DNA of 64,000 nucleotides from Hevea brasiliensis (taxonomy: Eukaryota; Streptophyta; Magnoliopsida; Malpighiales; Euphorbiaceae): the NCBI RefSeq assembly GCF_030052815.1, contig NC_079496.1:67073652-67137651 (forward strand), read 5' to 3'. Positions 33,024 to 45,332 of this stretch are shown in pieces. The notes under the pieces are model-generated. The model saw only the letters and a list, made by a program, of their open reading frames with translations, did no database searches and was not told the DNA's origin. Both the position numbers and the translations under genes were made by a program. Positions within the stretch are counted from its first letter, which is position 1. Each line of letters opens with the position of its first letter.

Positions 33024-36000
33024 TCACAGAGACCTGCATCTGAGCTAGCAGAGAGGCTTGAGGGTAAAGCACCTGCTAGAGCCTATGCCATAAGAGCTCA
33101 GGAGGAACAAGATGCCCCAGACGTCATCAGGGGTACGTTCTCCCTTTACAATACATCTGTACATGTATTGGTGGATCCAAGATCCACTCATTCATACATC
33201 TGCATCAACCTCCCCATAAAAAGGGAGATATTAGTAGGGGAGAGTGACCAAGACATTCTGGTCACTAATCCATTGGGCCACAGTGTAGTGGTGAAAAAGT
33301 GTACAAGGGTTGCCCGTTAAGGATTCAGGGGTATGAATTCTTGGCAAACCTGATTGAGTTGCCTTTCCATGAGTTCGACGTGATCTTGGGAATGGACTGG
33401 TTGTCACGTCATCAAGCAATGGTTGATTGTAAACTGAAGAGGATTTCTTTGAAAACTCCTGAGGGCAATGAGATTACAGTTATGAGGGAAAGGATAGATT
33501 TCTTGTCCAATGTCATCTCAGCCACAATTGCAAGAAAACTGATGAGAAAAGGTTGTGAAGCCTACCTAGCACATGTGGTGGATACTAGGCAGGCTAAGCC
33601 AAATCTATGTGACATACCCACAGTAAGAAACTTCCTAGATGTGTTCCCTGAAGAATTGCCTAGCTTGCCACCAGAAAGGGAAGTTGAATTTGCTATTAAG
33701 ATACTGTCGGGTACAGCACTAATCTCTATTGCTCCTTATAGGATGGCACCCACAGAATTGAAGGAACTGAAAATCTAGTTACAAGAGTTATTGGATAAGG
33801 GGTTCATATGCCCTAATGTGTCACCATGGGGAGCTCCAATACTGTTTGTAAAGAAGAAGGATGGGACTTTGAGGTTATGCATCGATTACCGGCAGTTGAA
33901 TAAAGTGACAGTGAAGAACAAATATCTGTTGCCTAGAATTAATGATCTGTTTGATCAGTTAAAGGGAGCAGGAGTATTTTCAAAAATTGATCTCAGATCA
34001 GGGTATCATCAGTTGAGGGTAAAGGATGCAGATATGCCAAAGACTGCATTCAGGACCCGGTATGGGCATTATGAGTTTCTAGTGATGCCCTTTGGCCTAA
34101 CAAATGCACCAGCAGTATTCATGGACCTTATGAACCGTATCTTTCATCCATACCTAGATCAGTTCGTAGTGGTCTTTATTGATGATATTTTGGTGTATTC
34201 CAAGACCAAGGAAGAACATGATGAGCATTTGAGGATTATTCTGCAAACCCTAAGAGAAAAGAAGCTGTATGCTAAGTTGTTCAAGTGTGACTTCTGATTG
34301 GATGAAATTGCATTCCTTGGACACATAATGTCAGCAGATGAGATTAGAGTGGATCCCAAGAAAATAAAAGCAGTGATGGAATGGAAGCCTCCTATAAATA
34401 CAACTGAGGTCAGAAGTTTCTTGGGGCTAGCTGGGTATTATAGAAGATTTGTGAAGGGATTTTCTTTAATAGCAACTCTAATGACCAAGTTGTTACACAA
34501 GAATGTCAGATTTGACTAGAATGACAAGTTTCAGGCCAGTTTTGAGAAGTTGAAGGCTATGTTGACAGAGGCACCAGTGTTAACACAGCCAGTGTCGGGA
34601 AAGGACTTTGTGGTCTATAGTGATGCCTCTCATAATGGGTTAGGGTGTGTATTGATGCAAGAGGGGAAGGTGGTCGCTTATGCTTCCAGGCAGCTAAGGC
34701 CGTATGAACAGAATTACCCTTCTCATGATCTAGAACTTGCAGCAATTATCTTCGCTCTGAAGATATGTAGGCATTACTTGCATGGTGAAAAGTGCTACAT
34801 TTACATAGACCATAAAATTATGAAATACTTGCCAACCCAAAAGGAGCTCAACCTTAGACAGAGGCGATGGATTGAGTTCCTGAAGGACTATGATTGTGAA
34901 ATTGACTATCATTCTGGGAAGGCAAATATAGTTGCTGATGCTTTGAGCAGAAAATCCATCACAGCTTTGAGATCATTGAATGCCCGTCTATCCTGGGCTC
35001 GAGATGGAGCTATTTTGGCTGAGTTGCAAGTGAAGCCAAACCTGCTACAGCAGATTTTAGATGGGTAGAAGGTGGATGAGAAAATAATGATGACTGTGAG
35101 TAAAATCTCAGAAGGGAAAGAACTGACTAAGAGGTGAAAGCAGATGGGTGTCTGTATTACAAAGGAAGAGTATGTGTACCAGATGATGGGAAATTTAAAG
35201 CTAGTATTCTGAAAGAGGCACATACTAGTGTTTATGCTATGAACCCAGGAAGTACAAAAATGTATAATGATCTGAAGCTTCAGTATTGGTGGCCTAGTAT
35301 AAAGAAGGATATAGCTAACTATGTGACTAAATGCTTGACATGCCAGCAAGTCAGGGCAGAACATCAAGTTCCATCAGGTTTGCTACTACCTATACGCATA
35401 CCTGAATGGAAATGGGATCAGGTCACCATGGATTTTGTAAGTGGTCTACCTCTCACCCAGAAGAAGCATAATGCAGTATGGGTGATAGTAGATAGATTGA
35501 CGAAGTCAGCACACTTTCTGCCTGTTAGGACTGACTACTTATTGTAGAAGTTAGCAGAATTGTATTTCAGTGAGATAGTTAGACTGCATGGAATTCCACT
35601 TTCCATCATATCTGATTGAGACCCAAGGTTTACATCGAGATTTTGGAAGAAGTTGCATGAATCCTTGGGTACACAACTCCACTTCAGCACAGCTTTCCAT
35701 CCTCAGACGGATGGGCAATCAGAAAGAGTAATCCAGGTAAACAATTGAAACCGATTGAACTAATACAAATATTGAACTGAAATGATAATAATAACATGAA
35801 ATATATGTTAGGTCCTTGAGGATATACTGAGGAGTTGTGCTATTGAGTTTGAGGGAAGTTGGGATAGATACCTCCCACTGGAAAAATTTGCATACAATAA
35901 TAGCTACCAAGCTAGCATCCAAATGGCCCCGTATGAATCACTGTATGGGAGGAAATGTAGAAGTCCAGTGTGCTGGACTAAATTTTGTGAAGATAAACTG

Positions 36001-36561
36001 GTAGGGCTAGACCTGGTGAAATAGACTAAGGAGAAGGTAAAGCTAATTAAAGCCAATTTGAAGGTTGCCTCTGACAGATAGAAATCCTATGCTGACCTGA
36101 AGAGAAAAGAAACAGAATATGCGGTTGGCGACAAAGTGTTCCTCAAGGTGTCACCGTGGAAGAAGGTATTGAGGTTTGGAAGAAAAGGTAAGTTGAGCCC
36201 TAGGTTCATTGGCCCATATGAAGTCATTGAACGTGTGGGGCCAATGGCCTACAGGCTAGCTTTACCACCAGAATTGGACAACATCCACAATGTGTTCCAT
36301 GTATCTATGCTAAGAAGATACCGCTCAGATCCTTCACACATCATCTCCATGGAAGAAATTGAAGTACAATCAGATTTGACATATCAAGAAGAACCCATAC
36401 GGATCCTAGCTCGGGAAGTGAAAGAGTTGAGGAATAAGCAGATTCCACTGGTGAAAGTGCTTTGGAGGCACCACAACACGGAGGAGGCAACTTGGGAAAG
36501 TGAAGAGATGATGAGGAAACAGTTCCCTCAACTGTTTACATTAGGTAAATTTCGAGGATGA
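33024..36561 (+). pseudogene. T1-b pol remnant: protease to chromodomain
   Basis: Protease has VDPRSTHSY where relatives have a DSG/DPG-type active site: Asp is kept, Gly is Arg. A frameshift near 33290 precedes FLANLIELPFHEFDVILGMD. RT has [32 protein letters not shown] and [11 protein letters not shown]; RNase H has [10 protein letters not shown]. Integrase has NPGSTKMY (zinc His replaced by Asn), CLTCQQVR, TMDFV and [15 protein letters not shown] chromodomain ends near FPQLF. A one-base deletion lies near 35120. Stops: 33776, 34295, 34517, 35066, 35545, 35618, about 36024 and 36079. A 75-nt intron-like insert lies at 35737-35811. Confidence 0.92.
35737..35811 (+). other. Intron-like 75-nt insertion in T1-b integrase
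   Basis: After ...ERVIQ (codon CAG) the sequence reads GTAAAC...TGTTAG, then GTCCTTGAGG continues integrase. T1-a (1779 onward) and T2 (55692 onward) run straight from the Gln codon into V/I-LEDML. The insert has GT and AG ends, is AT-rich, and has a branch-like ACTAATA. Its length is a multiple of three but it carries stops. A four-base AGGT repeat at both edges also allows a small insertion with target duplication. Confidence 0.6.
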
Positions 36562-36571
36562 AATTTAAATT

Positions 36572-36583
36572 AGAGGATAAAAG
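36572..36583 (+). other. T1-b polypurine tract
   Basis: AGAGGATAAAAG precedes the 3' LTR start at 36585 by one base; one T interrupts the purines compared with T1-a. Confidence 0.7.
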
Positions 36584-36584
36584 T

Positions 36585-39500
36585 TGTAACACCCTCCCTG
36601 TAGCAACTCTGTGCATTCTATTGTTCCGGTGACCGGTGTCGGTTCGGACAGCTGGAACGTCTGAAAAAAAATTTAAACTAAAGTAAGGAACTATAATTAA
36701 CTCAAATATTAATAAGAAAAATTTAGGAAAAATTTTAGAAATAAAATACAAGCAAGTTAAATGAGCCGGTGCCCTAGTGATGGGTAACCCAGTGAGAAGT
36801 TGTGGTTCTCATGACTAGAAACCCTAGACCCGGGGAAAAATTCATAAAATAATTTTTAGGACTCCAGAGAAGGGTCATTGAGGTTCCTATGGCATTAGAA
36901 ATCCAAGAAAAAGCTTAGAAAAATTTTTCAATCAATACAGACAATTTTAGTCTGTTAAGCCAAACGGAGGGCATTTTGGTCATTTCGCCTTCAAAGGTAA
37001 TTTTTGGCCGACTTTTCCTGTTAAGTAAATAATTATTATGATCTACAATATGAATAAATATTATTAAAAATTGAATTGAAAATGAGTAGCGAATAAAAGA
37101 AAAGAAAATGAATTAAAATTGCAATTTTGACCTAATGCTTATGTCACAAAGCACTCTCAGCCAATCACATTGTGACACATGTCCATAAACCACTCAAAAT
37201 GAGTTAAATGGACAGAAAATTAAAATGAAAAAACTGCACTCTTCTTCCTCATTTCTCGTCCACCATAGCCAAGAAGCTCTCTCTCCATTTTCTCTTTTAA
37301 AGCTTGATTTTCCTAAGCTTCCTCCCCATAAAACCCTAAACTCACTTCACTAAAAATCATTCCCACATCTTGGAGAAGCTAGTTGTTGCAAATAGAAGAG
37401 AAGGATTAAAGTTTTGTTACCTAGAAATTCTGCTCAAAGAGGTTAGTGTCCAATCTCCTATCTCTTTTACTTAATTCATGTTTATTGGCATGAGATAAGT
37501 GGAAAAGTGTAACAAAAACAAAATAAAACTTATGTATATTCATCCCTACAATTTGGCAGCCAAGGGATGGTTAGGGTTTGATGAAATTACTTGAAACAAA
37601 GTGTTTATGAGCTGCCCATAGCATGAGATGAGTGCTTGAACATGTAAGAGTAAGTGAAATGCAAGTGTGATGCATGAATGGGCCTTGAAAATGTGGACAC
37701 TTGAACAACATTAGGGTTTGCTCATGTAATGGTATGTTAACATTGTAATGGTCAATTAGTGACCATTTGAATGTATTTGAGAAGGAATTGAAGTGAGTAA
37801 GGAGGTTGGAGTTGAAATTAGGTGTGCTGTGCTTGGTGATCTGCAGGACTGGGTTTGAGTCCAGCAGGTTTGGGCAATTATAAATGGAGTTGTACAGGTT
37901 CAATTGGTGCAAGGCTAATTGGATATGAAACTAGACACATAATGGCACAACTTTGGTAAAGAAACTCTGCTCAGAAAACCAAACTAAGTTGACCTAAAAG
38001 TTGCCCTAATCCGGGTGACTTGCATTCTTCCTGGGCAAAATGACCAAATGAACAGTATTTATTCATTTGGTCATAACTCAGTATAGAAATGTCCAATTGA
38101 CCTGAAATTTTACCAGCAGAAAGCTGAGACATAGACCTACAACTTTCATGAAGAAACCAAACACAAATTTTGATTATAACATGTTTAAAAACTGACCTGC
38201 ATTCAGTGCACAAAACCTACAGAATTGGTTCTACCTAGAAAAATCTGGAAAATTGCAATCCGGCCAGTTATGGTGTTTAGGCCATAACTTGAGCTACAAA
38301 ACTCCAAATGGAGTGATTCAAAAAAGGAAATGTAACAAGACATAATAAGGAACAACTTTCATGAAGACAATTTTGCCAATTCCTACTGTACAAATGACCA
38401 ATGGAACAGTAAACATGAGACTTGAAATCTGAAAATTTTGAATAACTAACACTAAGCTTAGAAATGGTATTGGCAACCAATACCAACAATTTTAGGATGC
38501 AAAATGTGGTATATTGGGAGTATTAGAACCAATGTACCTATTGTCTATGCAAAATTCAACATTTTAGTTGACTAAGGAAATGAATAGTAACACCTAAACC
38601 TAAATTTCAAGAATTGTAAAGTTTAAAAGTGTAACATGCCCTAGTACACCTAGCAAGATTGGTTTGGATAGGTTGGCATGCCAATAGGGTTCAGTTAGCA
38701 GTACTTTACATGACACTATGCCATTCTGTGATTTTATGGCTTTTAGCCATTCTGACATTGTGCTGATACTTGGCCTTGTGCCTAATGTTATTATAGCTTA
38801 TTAGTTGTTCTGTTGCACACTGGGAGATACATATGTGACCGATGGTGTGACGGCCCGAGGTATTTGATACCCAGTGTCAGTTTACCAGTTTATCTAGTCT
38901 AGTCATCCAGTATAGGTTACTTGGGCAACCAAAAATGAAAGTAGATAAATTTAATGAATATAACAAGTACAAAACAAATAAGACTATAAATAATTATCGA
39001 AAAATTTTCTGCATAAGACATCAGAACATTCACTGCATATTCATTTTTTGTTATTTCTTTTTATTCTATTATTGGCACCACTAAGCATTATTGCTTAGCG
39101 CGTTGCTTTTTGCCACGCGTAGGTTCTGGAGAGATCGATAGAGAGCCCAGTAGACCACAAACTGGGTGAGACCATCTGCAGCTCTGTATAGTGTCCGTGT
39201 CACCTCACCGTCTTCAGTGCATTGGTAGGACACTAGGTTTCATTTTGGTATTTTGTAATTAACTTTTGTTTTCTCATGTATAATTGAGACTTATGTAATG
39301 TATTTTGATATTAATGTAAATAGTGAAAATTGTGTTTATGAATGGAACATTTAGTATTTATTTATGACTTGTATATAAATATTATGTGAAATGAATGAAT
39401 GAGAAATGAAAATATGGTTGAAAAATATTGAGATTTTGTTGATGAAATGGAGTTTGGGCATGATTGAAAACATATTGAAAGTGTTTTTTACAGGTTCTGA

Positions 39501-39743
39501 AGAACTGTTTTTTCCATTTTTAGCCGGTACTCTACCGGATTTTTTATAAAATTTGCGGAACCTCAAATAAATTTATAATTTTGATAAATGACTTAAATGA
39601 ATGATATTTCACAAATTATACCTCATAACTATGAAAAAAATAAATAAGAAAAAATAAAAATAATTGAAATAAAATAGGGTGTTCAGGTACACGGTGTGGC
39701 ATATCTTACTCGGCTATACTGTAGACGGGTAAGGGGTGTCACA
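36585..39743 (+). repeat. T1-b 3' LTR
   Basis: 3159 bp, TGTAACACCCTCCC to GGGTGTCACA, the same length as the 5' LTR with its insertion removed. The hairpin pair is at 39081-39119: CTAAGC with GCTTAG, then CGCGTTGC with GCCACGCG. Confidence 0.93.
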
Positions 39744-39748
39744 ATACT

Positions 39749-39863
39749 TCACAATGGACATGACTTATCCACAAAGATTGTAATCATATTTGTTCCGAAG
39801 GTATTTATATGAGATATAAATAAGATGGAGTGGTGAGTCTCATACCACATAACAAACATGATA
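39749..39863 (+). repeat. Copia 3' LTR, part 2
   Basis: 115 bp between the TSD of T1-b (ATACT, 39744-39748) and the TSD of the antisense T3 solo LTR (TGATA, 39859-39863). It joins part 1 to part 3 of the copia LTR. Confidence 0.82.
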
Positions 39864-42800
39864 TGTCACACCCTACCCCTCTGTACGGCATAACATGATC
39901 CCGTAGTATACCTAATGAATTACCAACTCCGTCTACTGATAACCCATTAAATACACTACAAGGGATTTTAAAAACTTTTCTTACTTCTTTTGCAGTGGTG
40001 AGCACTATTTACAGGTGTTAAAGACTTTGGTGAACTGAAGTGAAATAACTAACTCATTTGGTTTATTTGGAATTTCTGTAAAAATTTTGGCAGAGTGCCA
40101 TCTGTATTTTGGATAAAACAGTTCTTCAGAAAACCTGTAAAAGCACTTCTATAATTTTCCAAATCTCAACTTCAATACATTTCTCAACACAACAATTCAT
40201 CAACTCAATTCCATAGAAATTTTTCAAAGTCTGAGATAAGGAAATATAATACAACTTTTACAATCCAAAACACTCATAATTAATTTACAACTTCAAGTAC
40301 AGTTTAATTTACAACTGCTCAAAACCAAATACAATATGTACATACAGTGTCATACATTCTGATTACAAAAGCAAAAGCGGTATACTCAATATACTGTAAT
40401 CCTCATTTGGATGTATATGCAGCCTAGTCTGCTGCCCTGTCTATCTCTCTACCTGCGACAGCAATAAAAAGCTATCGCTGAGACAATGTCTCAGTGGTGC
40501 ACAACATTAACCAAATCCAATTTAAATCACAATTCATAAGTCATGTAAATAGTGGATACTTAAAATCATAATTAAATTCAAGACAATAATTGTCAACAAG
40601 AATTTAAACTCCATTTCTCAATATCACAATAATTTTCCATAAGTCGATCAGTTTGAATTCAAAAGACAGTATATGTCAATGAGAGTTTAAATCCATTTCA
40701 CAATCTCACAATACACATCAATAAATCACACACAACTTAATCATGATCCATAATTCAATTCATCCCAAAAGCCGATGGCTAATGAGGTATTCAATTCATC
40801 CCAAAAGTCGATGACTAATGAGGAATAACATGGCTAGCTAGCAAAAATATGAGTACTCATTCTATTCGTCCTCAACAGCACACACCTCAACACTTCACCA
40901 GAGGGAATTCAATTCATCCCACTAGACAAGCTAGAGAGGAATACAATCAATATACATGATAGCTGTGGTTTCAAACCATTTCTAATGCTTTTTAATCTAT
41001 AAGTATCCATCAATGTCATTCAAACCATTTTTCACAGTTTCAAACTATTCACAATATTTTTCAATCAATAAATATTCCTCAAACACATTTCCACAATTTA
41101 AAATAATGATATACAAATAATCAATATTTATTTCCATTGAAAATAATTCAAAAGAAACAGTTGTTGTGCACAAACCTCTGATATTTGTCTCCGGTCTTGA
41201 CTCGATTTCTTTCCCTTTTCTTTGAGTCCTTGTTAACTGAGAAACACAATTTGAAGTGTTTCAGTACCAAATTAAACTGTCTCTATCGATGGGGTTTGGT
41301 AAATAATGCACTGAACTCAATTATTCGCTTAATCACCTAATATACCGACCCTCGATGCGTTTTAGGTAAATTAGGTTTTAGTGTCGTTAATATGTCATAT
41401 TCGATAGGGTTTTAGGTTTGGTATGTTTTACCAAAGTCATTTCCTCGCTTAGTGCATTTTAATGCAAATTGCTGGATTCCGGAACACTGGTTTGACCTAA
41501 CCGGACGATCTAGTTCCCTCGGTTTTCGGGTCTCGGTCGAAACTACAAACTTGTAGATCTAGGTCTTATTGCACGCGGTGCAAAATTTCAGGTCAATCCG
41601 AGTTAAGTAGACCAAGTTATGGTCATTACACTATTGCTGGTCAAGTGGTACCATTTTAGGTCAATTTTAGGTCAAATTGGTCAATTCTGGTTCGGCCAGT
41701 TTTTGGACCCGAACTTGTGCAAGTTGTTTGACTTGCTTATGGTCATTTCTGGGCTTTGGTGTCTTCATAAGACTTGTAGGTATGGGTCTTAGCTATTCAT
41801 GGTTAAAATTTCAGGTCAATTGGACCTGGTTTGAGTGAGTTATGGCCTAAATACTCACTGCTGCCCAATTGGTCATTTTTCAGGTCCTAATTGCACCTAA
41901 TCCGAATTGGTCAAATTTTTAGGTCACCTTGCAAGCAGAATTTTGGCATGGTTTCTCAATGAAAGTTGGCACATTTTGTGCCTAGTTTCACCCCAAATTG
42001 GTCTCATACCAATTGAGGTTACACATTCAAGGTTATAGGCTAAAATATACACTGCCCTCAATATGCAATTCACACCCCAACTTCAAACACATTATTTACC
42101 TTGCAAGGTTTACTTCCATACCCTACCAAACTGTTTTGGCACATTACCAAAAACATTTTCTACATTACATAAGCATTATTTTGGGCAGATTCCAATCACC
42201 CTCAACACACTAAATAGCATTCACAATTACAATTTCTAATTACCATTACAAACACACCTAAACATTACAAACCTTACATACACTTTACAACATTAATTTA
42301 CATACATATCATCAATCCTTTTAGGTCAATATTCTGCCCACACTTCCTTCAATATACACCATCACTCAAGTATCCACAAGCTGCCACAAACCATTCTTCA
42401 ACATTACATTGCCGTACCAATATACAATTTCCCATCCAAGTGCATAAATCACCATATAAACATGAAGTAAATCACTAGGTTACTAAATCACCATGATCAA
42501 CATTATTTCTCATCAATTATATGCATATTAAATCATCAAAAACGTGACCCCATGGCTGTCCAAAATGGAAACAATAATAACCCTTCAAACTCAAAATTTT
42601 CCTTCACCAAACTAACACCCATAACATAAACATGAACTTTAACAAAGGATTTCTCAAAAATGCAAACTTACCTTTATTTGTAACTTGCTAAACCTTCACC
42701 AAACTTCCCAAAATTGGTATCAATATCTTCCTTGTGATGTGTAGACAAATTTTAGTGAAGAACACTAAGTGATTTGACTTGGAATGAAGGGAGTTAAGAG

Positions 42801-43542
42801 AGCTTAAGTGAAACGGCCATGGATGTTTTCTCTCACCATCAATTCGGCATATTTGATGGAATGGAGAAGATAAACTATCTGGTGGGTTTAGTGGACTTAC
42901 ACCTGCCATACTTAATGTTTAATTAATCCTATAGTGGTCCACTAAGAAGAATTAAATCATATATTAAGTTAACTTTCCCATAATCCACATTTAACCCATG
43001 ATTTCCACTATTTATTTTAGGTACCACCAAATTAATTTTTCATTTCATTTTCTAAGTGTAATACTATTTATTTTTAATGGACATTTAGGTCAAAAGACAA
43101 TTCGGGATGTCAAATGACCATAATGCCCTGCTCGTGGCTTTCCGATTTTTCTGAATAATCGTATTTTGTCTGTTTTTCGATTTCTCACTTTTCTTTGTAC
43201 TAATTATTTAATTTTTCTTTGATCTTTCTAATGATATTTATACTTCAATAAGGGTCTATTTATGTGCAAAAAATATTTTCCAGGGTTCCCCGCAATCCAG
43301 GGTTAGTCAACGGTCCACGTCGTGACCTCCCGGTGCGGTCACCCATCGCTAGGTTTCCCAGCTCGCTTAACTTGATCACATTTCTTTGCTATTATTTTTC
43401 CTTTGTTTTTCTTGTATTTTCTTTTCTTGTATTTCATTATTTTATGTCTCCTCACTCATATTGAAGTGTAGTTCTAGGCATCCTAGTCGTTCGACAAAGA
43501 TCGTCACCGAGCAAACGCACTACCGAACTTAGGGGTGTTACA
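39864..43542 (-). mobile_element. Antisense solo T3 LTR
   Basis: Plus-strand sequence begins TGTCACACCCTACCCC and ends GGGTGTTACA, the reverse complement of a T3 LTR. TSD TGATA is at 39859-39863 and 43543-43547. At 3679 bp it is shorter than T3 LTRs, mainly because it lacks most of the 47-bp array. A different pair of repeats is present (ATTCAATTCATCCCAAAAG, 40752-40823). The hairpin lies at 40478-40494. No internal region is present. Confidence 0.93.
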
Positions 43543-43547
43543 TGATA

Positions 43548-45332
43548 GGCACTTATACATGATAAGTAGGCCGAACCAGTGACGCTTATGAAAAGCACAT
43601 GGAGTTTACTCTTGTCAATACATTGTCATACATCATATCAGTGCATATAATCTTTGGACCTGAGATAACACAGTTATCTTGTATATAGGTGGTTTGAGTT
43701 TGATACTACTTTCATACTCGTACTGTGTATGGGTATATGGGTATGTGTTGGCTCCTACTAGTTATATATAGAGATAAGTATTGATCAAGATGGAATTCGT
43801 TACCCTAAGTAAATAGGGATGAGATCCTATATTCATTTAATTATTCTTGATGATTTAAGTTCCTGGCCAGGACTAATAGATTTAGTCAAGAAAGAGTGTC
43901 TGACAAGAAAATCTAATTAATCAAGAATTTGAATTAAAAGAGAACATAATGTTCATAGCAAATGTAGTTTGACATTAATCATGACTCCAGCTGGAATTGG
44001 GATTTTGTTATGGAGAGATTCTAGTGCATGGTAACATATGATTATAGGTTTATTTAAGATATTCTTTACTACTGATTGGGTGCCCATGGCATGCTATGCT
44101 AGGTATCAACCATGGTCTACGATGTGCCTGAAATGATTTAGAGAAATCATTTAAGGTAAGAAAGAGTTCTAATGATATTATGGGATAATATCATTTATCA
44201 TTGCCAATAAGTAATGAGCCTAGTAAGTCACACATCTACACAAGTTAATCACCAAGTAAAATGTGATTTAATTGATTAATTAAAAAGTTTAATTAATTAA
44301 TTAATTAGGTTTGGTTTGCAATAAGATTGCAAGGTCTCTAGCATGACTTGAAATCAAATATAGGTTATTGGATGTATAGCATAAATTAAATTTATATTTA
44401 AATTATTTAAATATGAATTTAATTATAAGAAATTAATTAATGGAGATTAATTAATCAATTAATTTATATTTGATATAAATTAGTTTGAAGAAGACAAATT
44501 GTTATTTTGAGTTGAGAACTCAAATTAAAAATATAAAAGTAAGATTAAATCATATGGTGACATGTGGCACCATAAGATGTTGACACATGGCACCATATGA
44601 TCTTGCCACTTGTCTTCCTATGATGGAAGACCACTTTTTATGATTAAAATGGGGCTTGACACTTGGTTCCATAAGATTAAGTCAAACAAAAAGCAAGATG
44701 AGATCTTGTGGTAACATATGGCAAGGGTTAGTGAAGTTTGACTTTACTATAAAAGGGGAAAAGGAAGAAAAAGAATTCAATTCTCTTCTTCTTCTTCAAA
44801 GTGGATGGCAACCTTGGCTCTCCCCTCTCTCTTCATTTGTTCATTTTAATTCAAGAAGAAATCCTTGATCTTTTTTGAATTAAAATTGCTAGAAAAGGTT
44901 TCTAGTACCTAAAACATCCATATACCTTTCACTAAAGCAAAAAACCCCATCTCCAAGTGGTTGTCAAGGCTTGAGAAGCAAACTTTGGGGCTGCCATTGC
45001 TACCATTGGTGTGTGCTTGTAGTGGACAAGCTAGAGAGACTACAATTGGGGTCCTAAAGGCATCAAAAAGCAAGAGGGATCCTTTAATTTTGCACTTGGA
45101 GGTTAGTAATCAAAAACCCCTCTTTTAGTGAGGGTTTAATTGAATTAAATATTAATTCACAACATTTGATGGTAAATGAAAGTTTAAAGCATGCTAAAAT
45201 GTGTTTTGGTACGAAATTAGGCATTGGAAATTGATCAGGCACATAACTCATCAAGCATGTGGCATGTAACCCTAGATTAATTTTTGAAATTCAAGCTCCT
45301 AATGCCCTTTAATCCATGCTTCCACTCCTTCA
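43548..45332 (+). repeat. Copia 3' LTR, part 3
   Basis: The rest of the copia LTR; with parts 1 and 2 it comes to about 2.1 kb. It includes a TATA-like box at 44748. The right edge is uncertain: I place it after CTTCCACTCCTTCA because antisense gypsy LTR sequence follows, but 45250-45340 is possible. Confidence 0.6.
44748..44756 (+). promoter_or_regulatory. TATA box in copia LTR
   Basis: TATAAAAGG lies about 585 bp before the estimated LTR end and is followed by a CT-rich leader (TTCTCTTCTTCTTCTTC), typical of a plant pol II start. In a 3' LTR it could drive readout to the right. Confidence 0.55.

Larger units (their letters stand above)
10659..39743 (+). mobile_element. T1-b: full-length Tekay-type gypsy element with nested insertions
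   Basis: It is bounded by TGTAACACT and GTGTCACA with TSD ATACT (10654-10658 and 39744-39748). Removing the two insertions and one TSD copy of each leaves about 11.1 kb. Order: 5' LTR, initiator-tRNA(Met)-type primer site, gag, protease, RT, RNase H, integrase, chromodomain, polypurine tract, 3' LTR. Both LTRs come to 3159 bp after the insertion is removed. They differ at many sites by eye, so the insertion is old. The element sits in the copia 3' LTR. Confidence 0.95.
8401..45332 (+). mobile_element. Ty1/copia element, 3' portion, with nested insertions
   Basis: Pol fragment 8401-10418 is followed by GTGGGAGAT (10430-10438) and an LTR beginning TGTTAGTGGTATGCCC (10439). The LTR is broken by T1-b (10659-39743) and an antisense solo T3 LTR (39864-43542). 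The LTR start resembles Angela/BARE-type copia LTRs (recollection, not a search). The 5' half lies outside the window. The right end near 45332 is an estimate: a CTTCCACTCCTTCA terminus followed by antisense gypsy LTR sequence. The copia element therefore seems to sit inside the T5 LTR. Confidence 0.78.

Noticed and set aside
44656..44868. 70-codon frame as a small gene
   Set aside because: It overlaps the copia LTR TATA box and leader; no similarity or composition supports it.
43548..45332. Free intergenic DNA between elements
   Set aside because: Removing the insertions joins it to 39749-39863 and 10439-10658 as one copia LTR; only its right edge remains uncertain.
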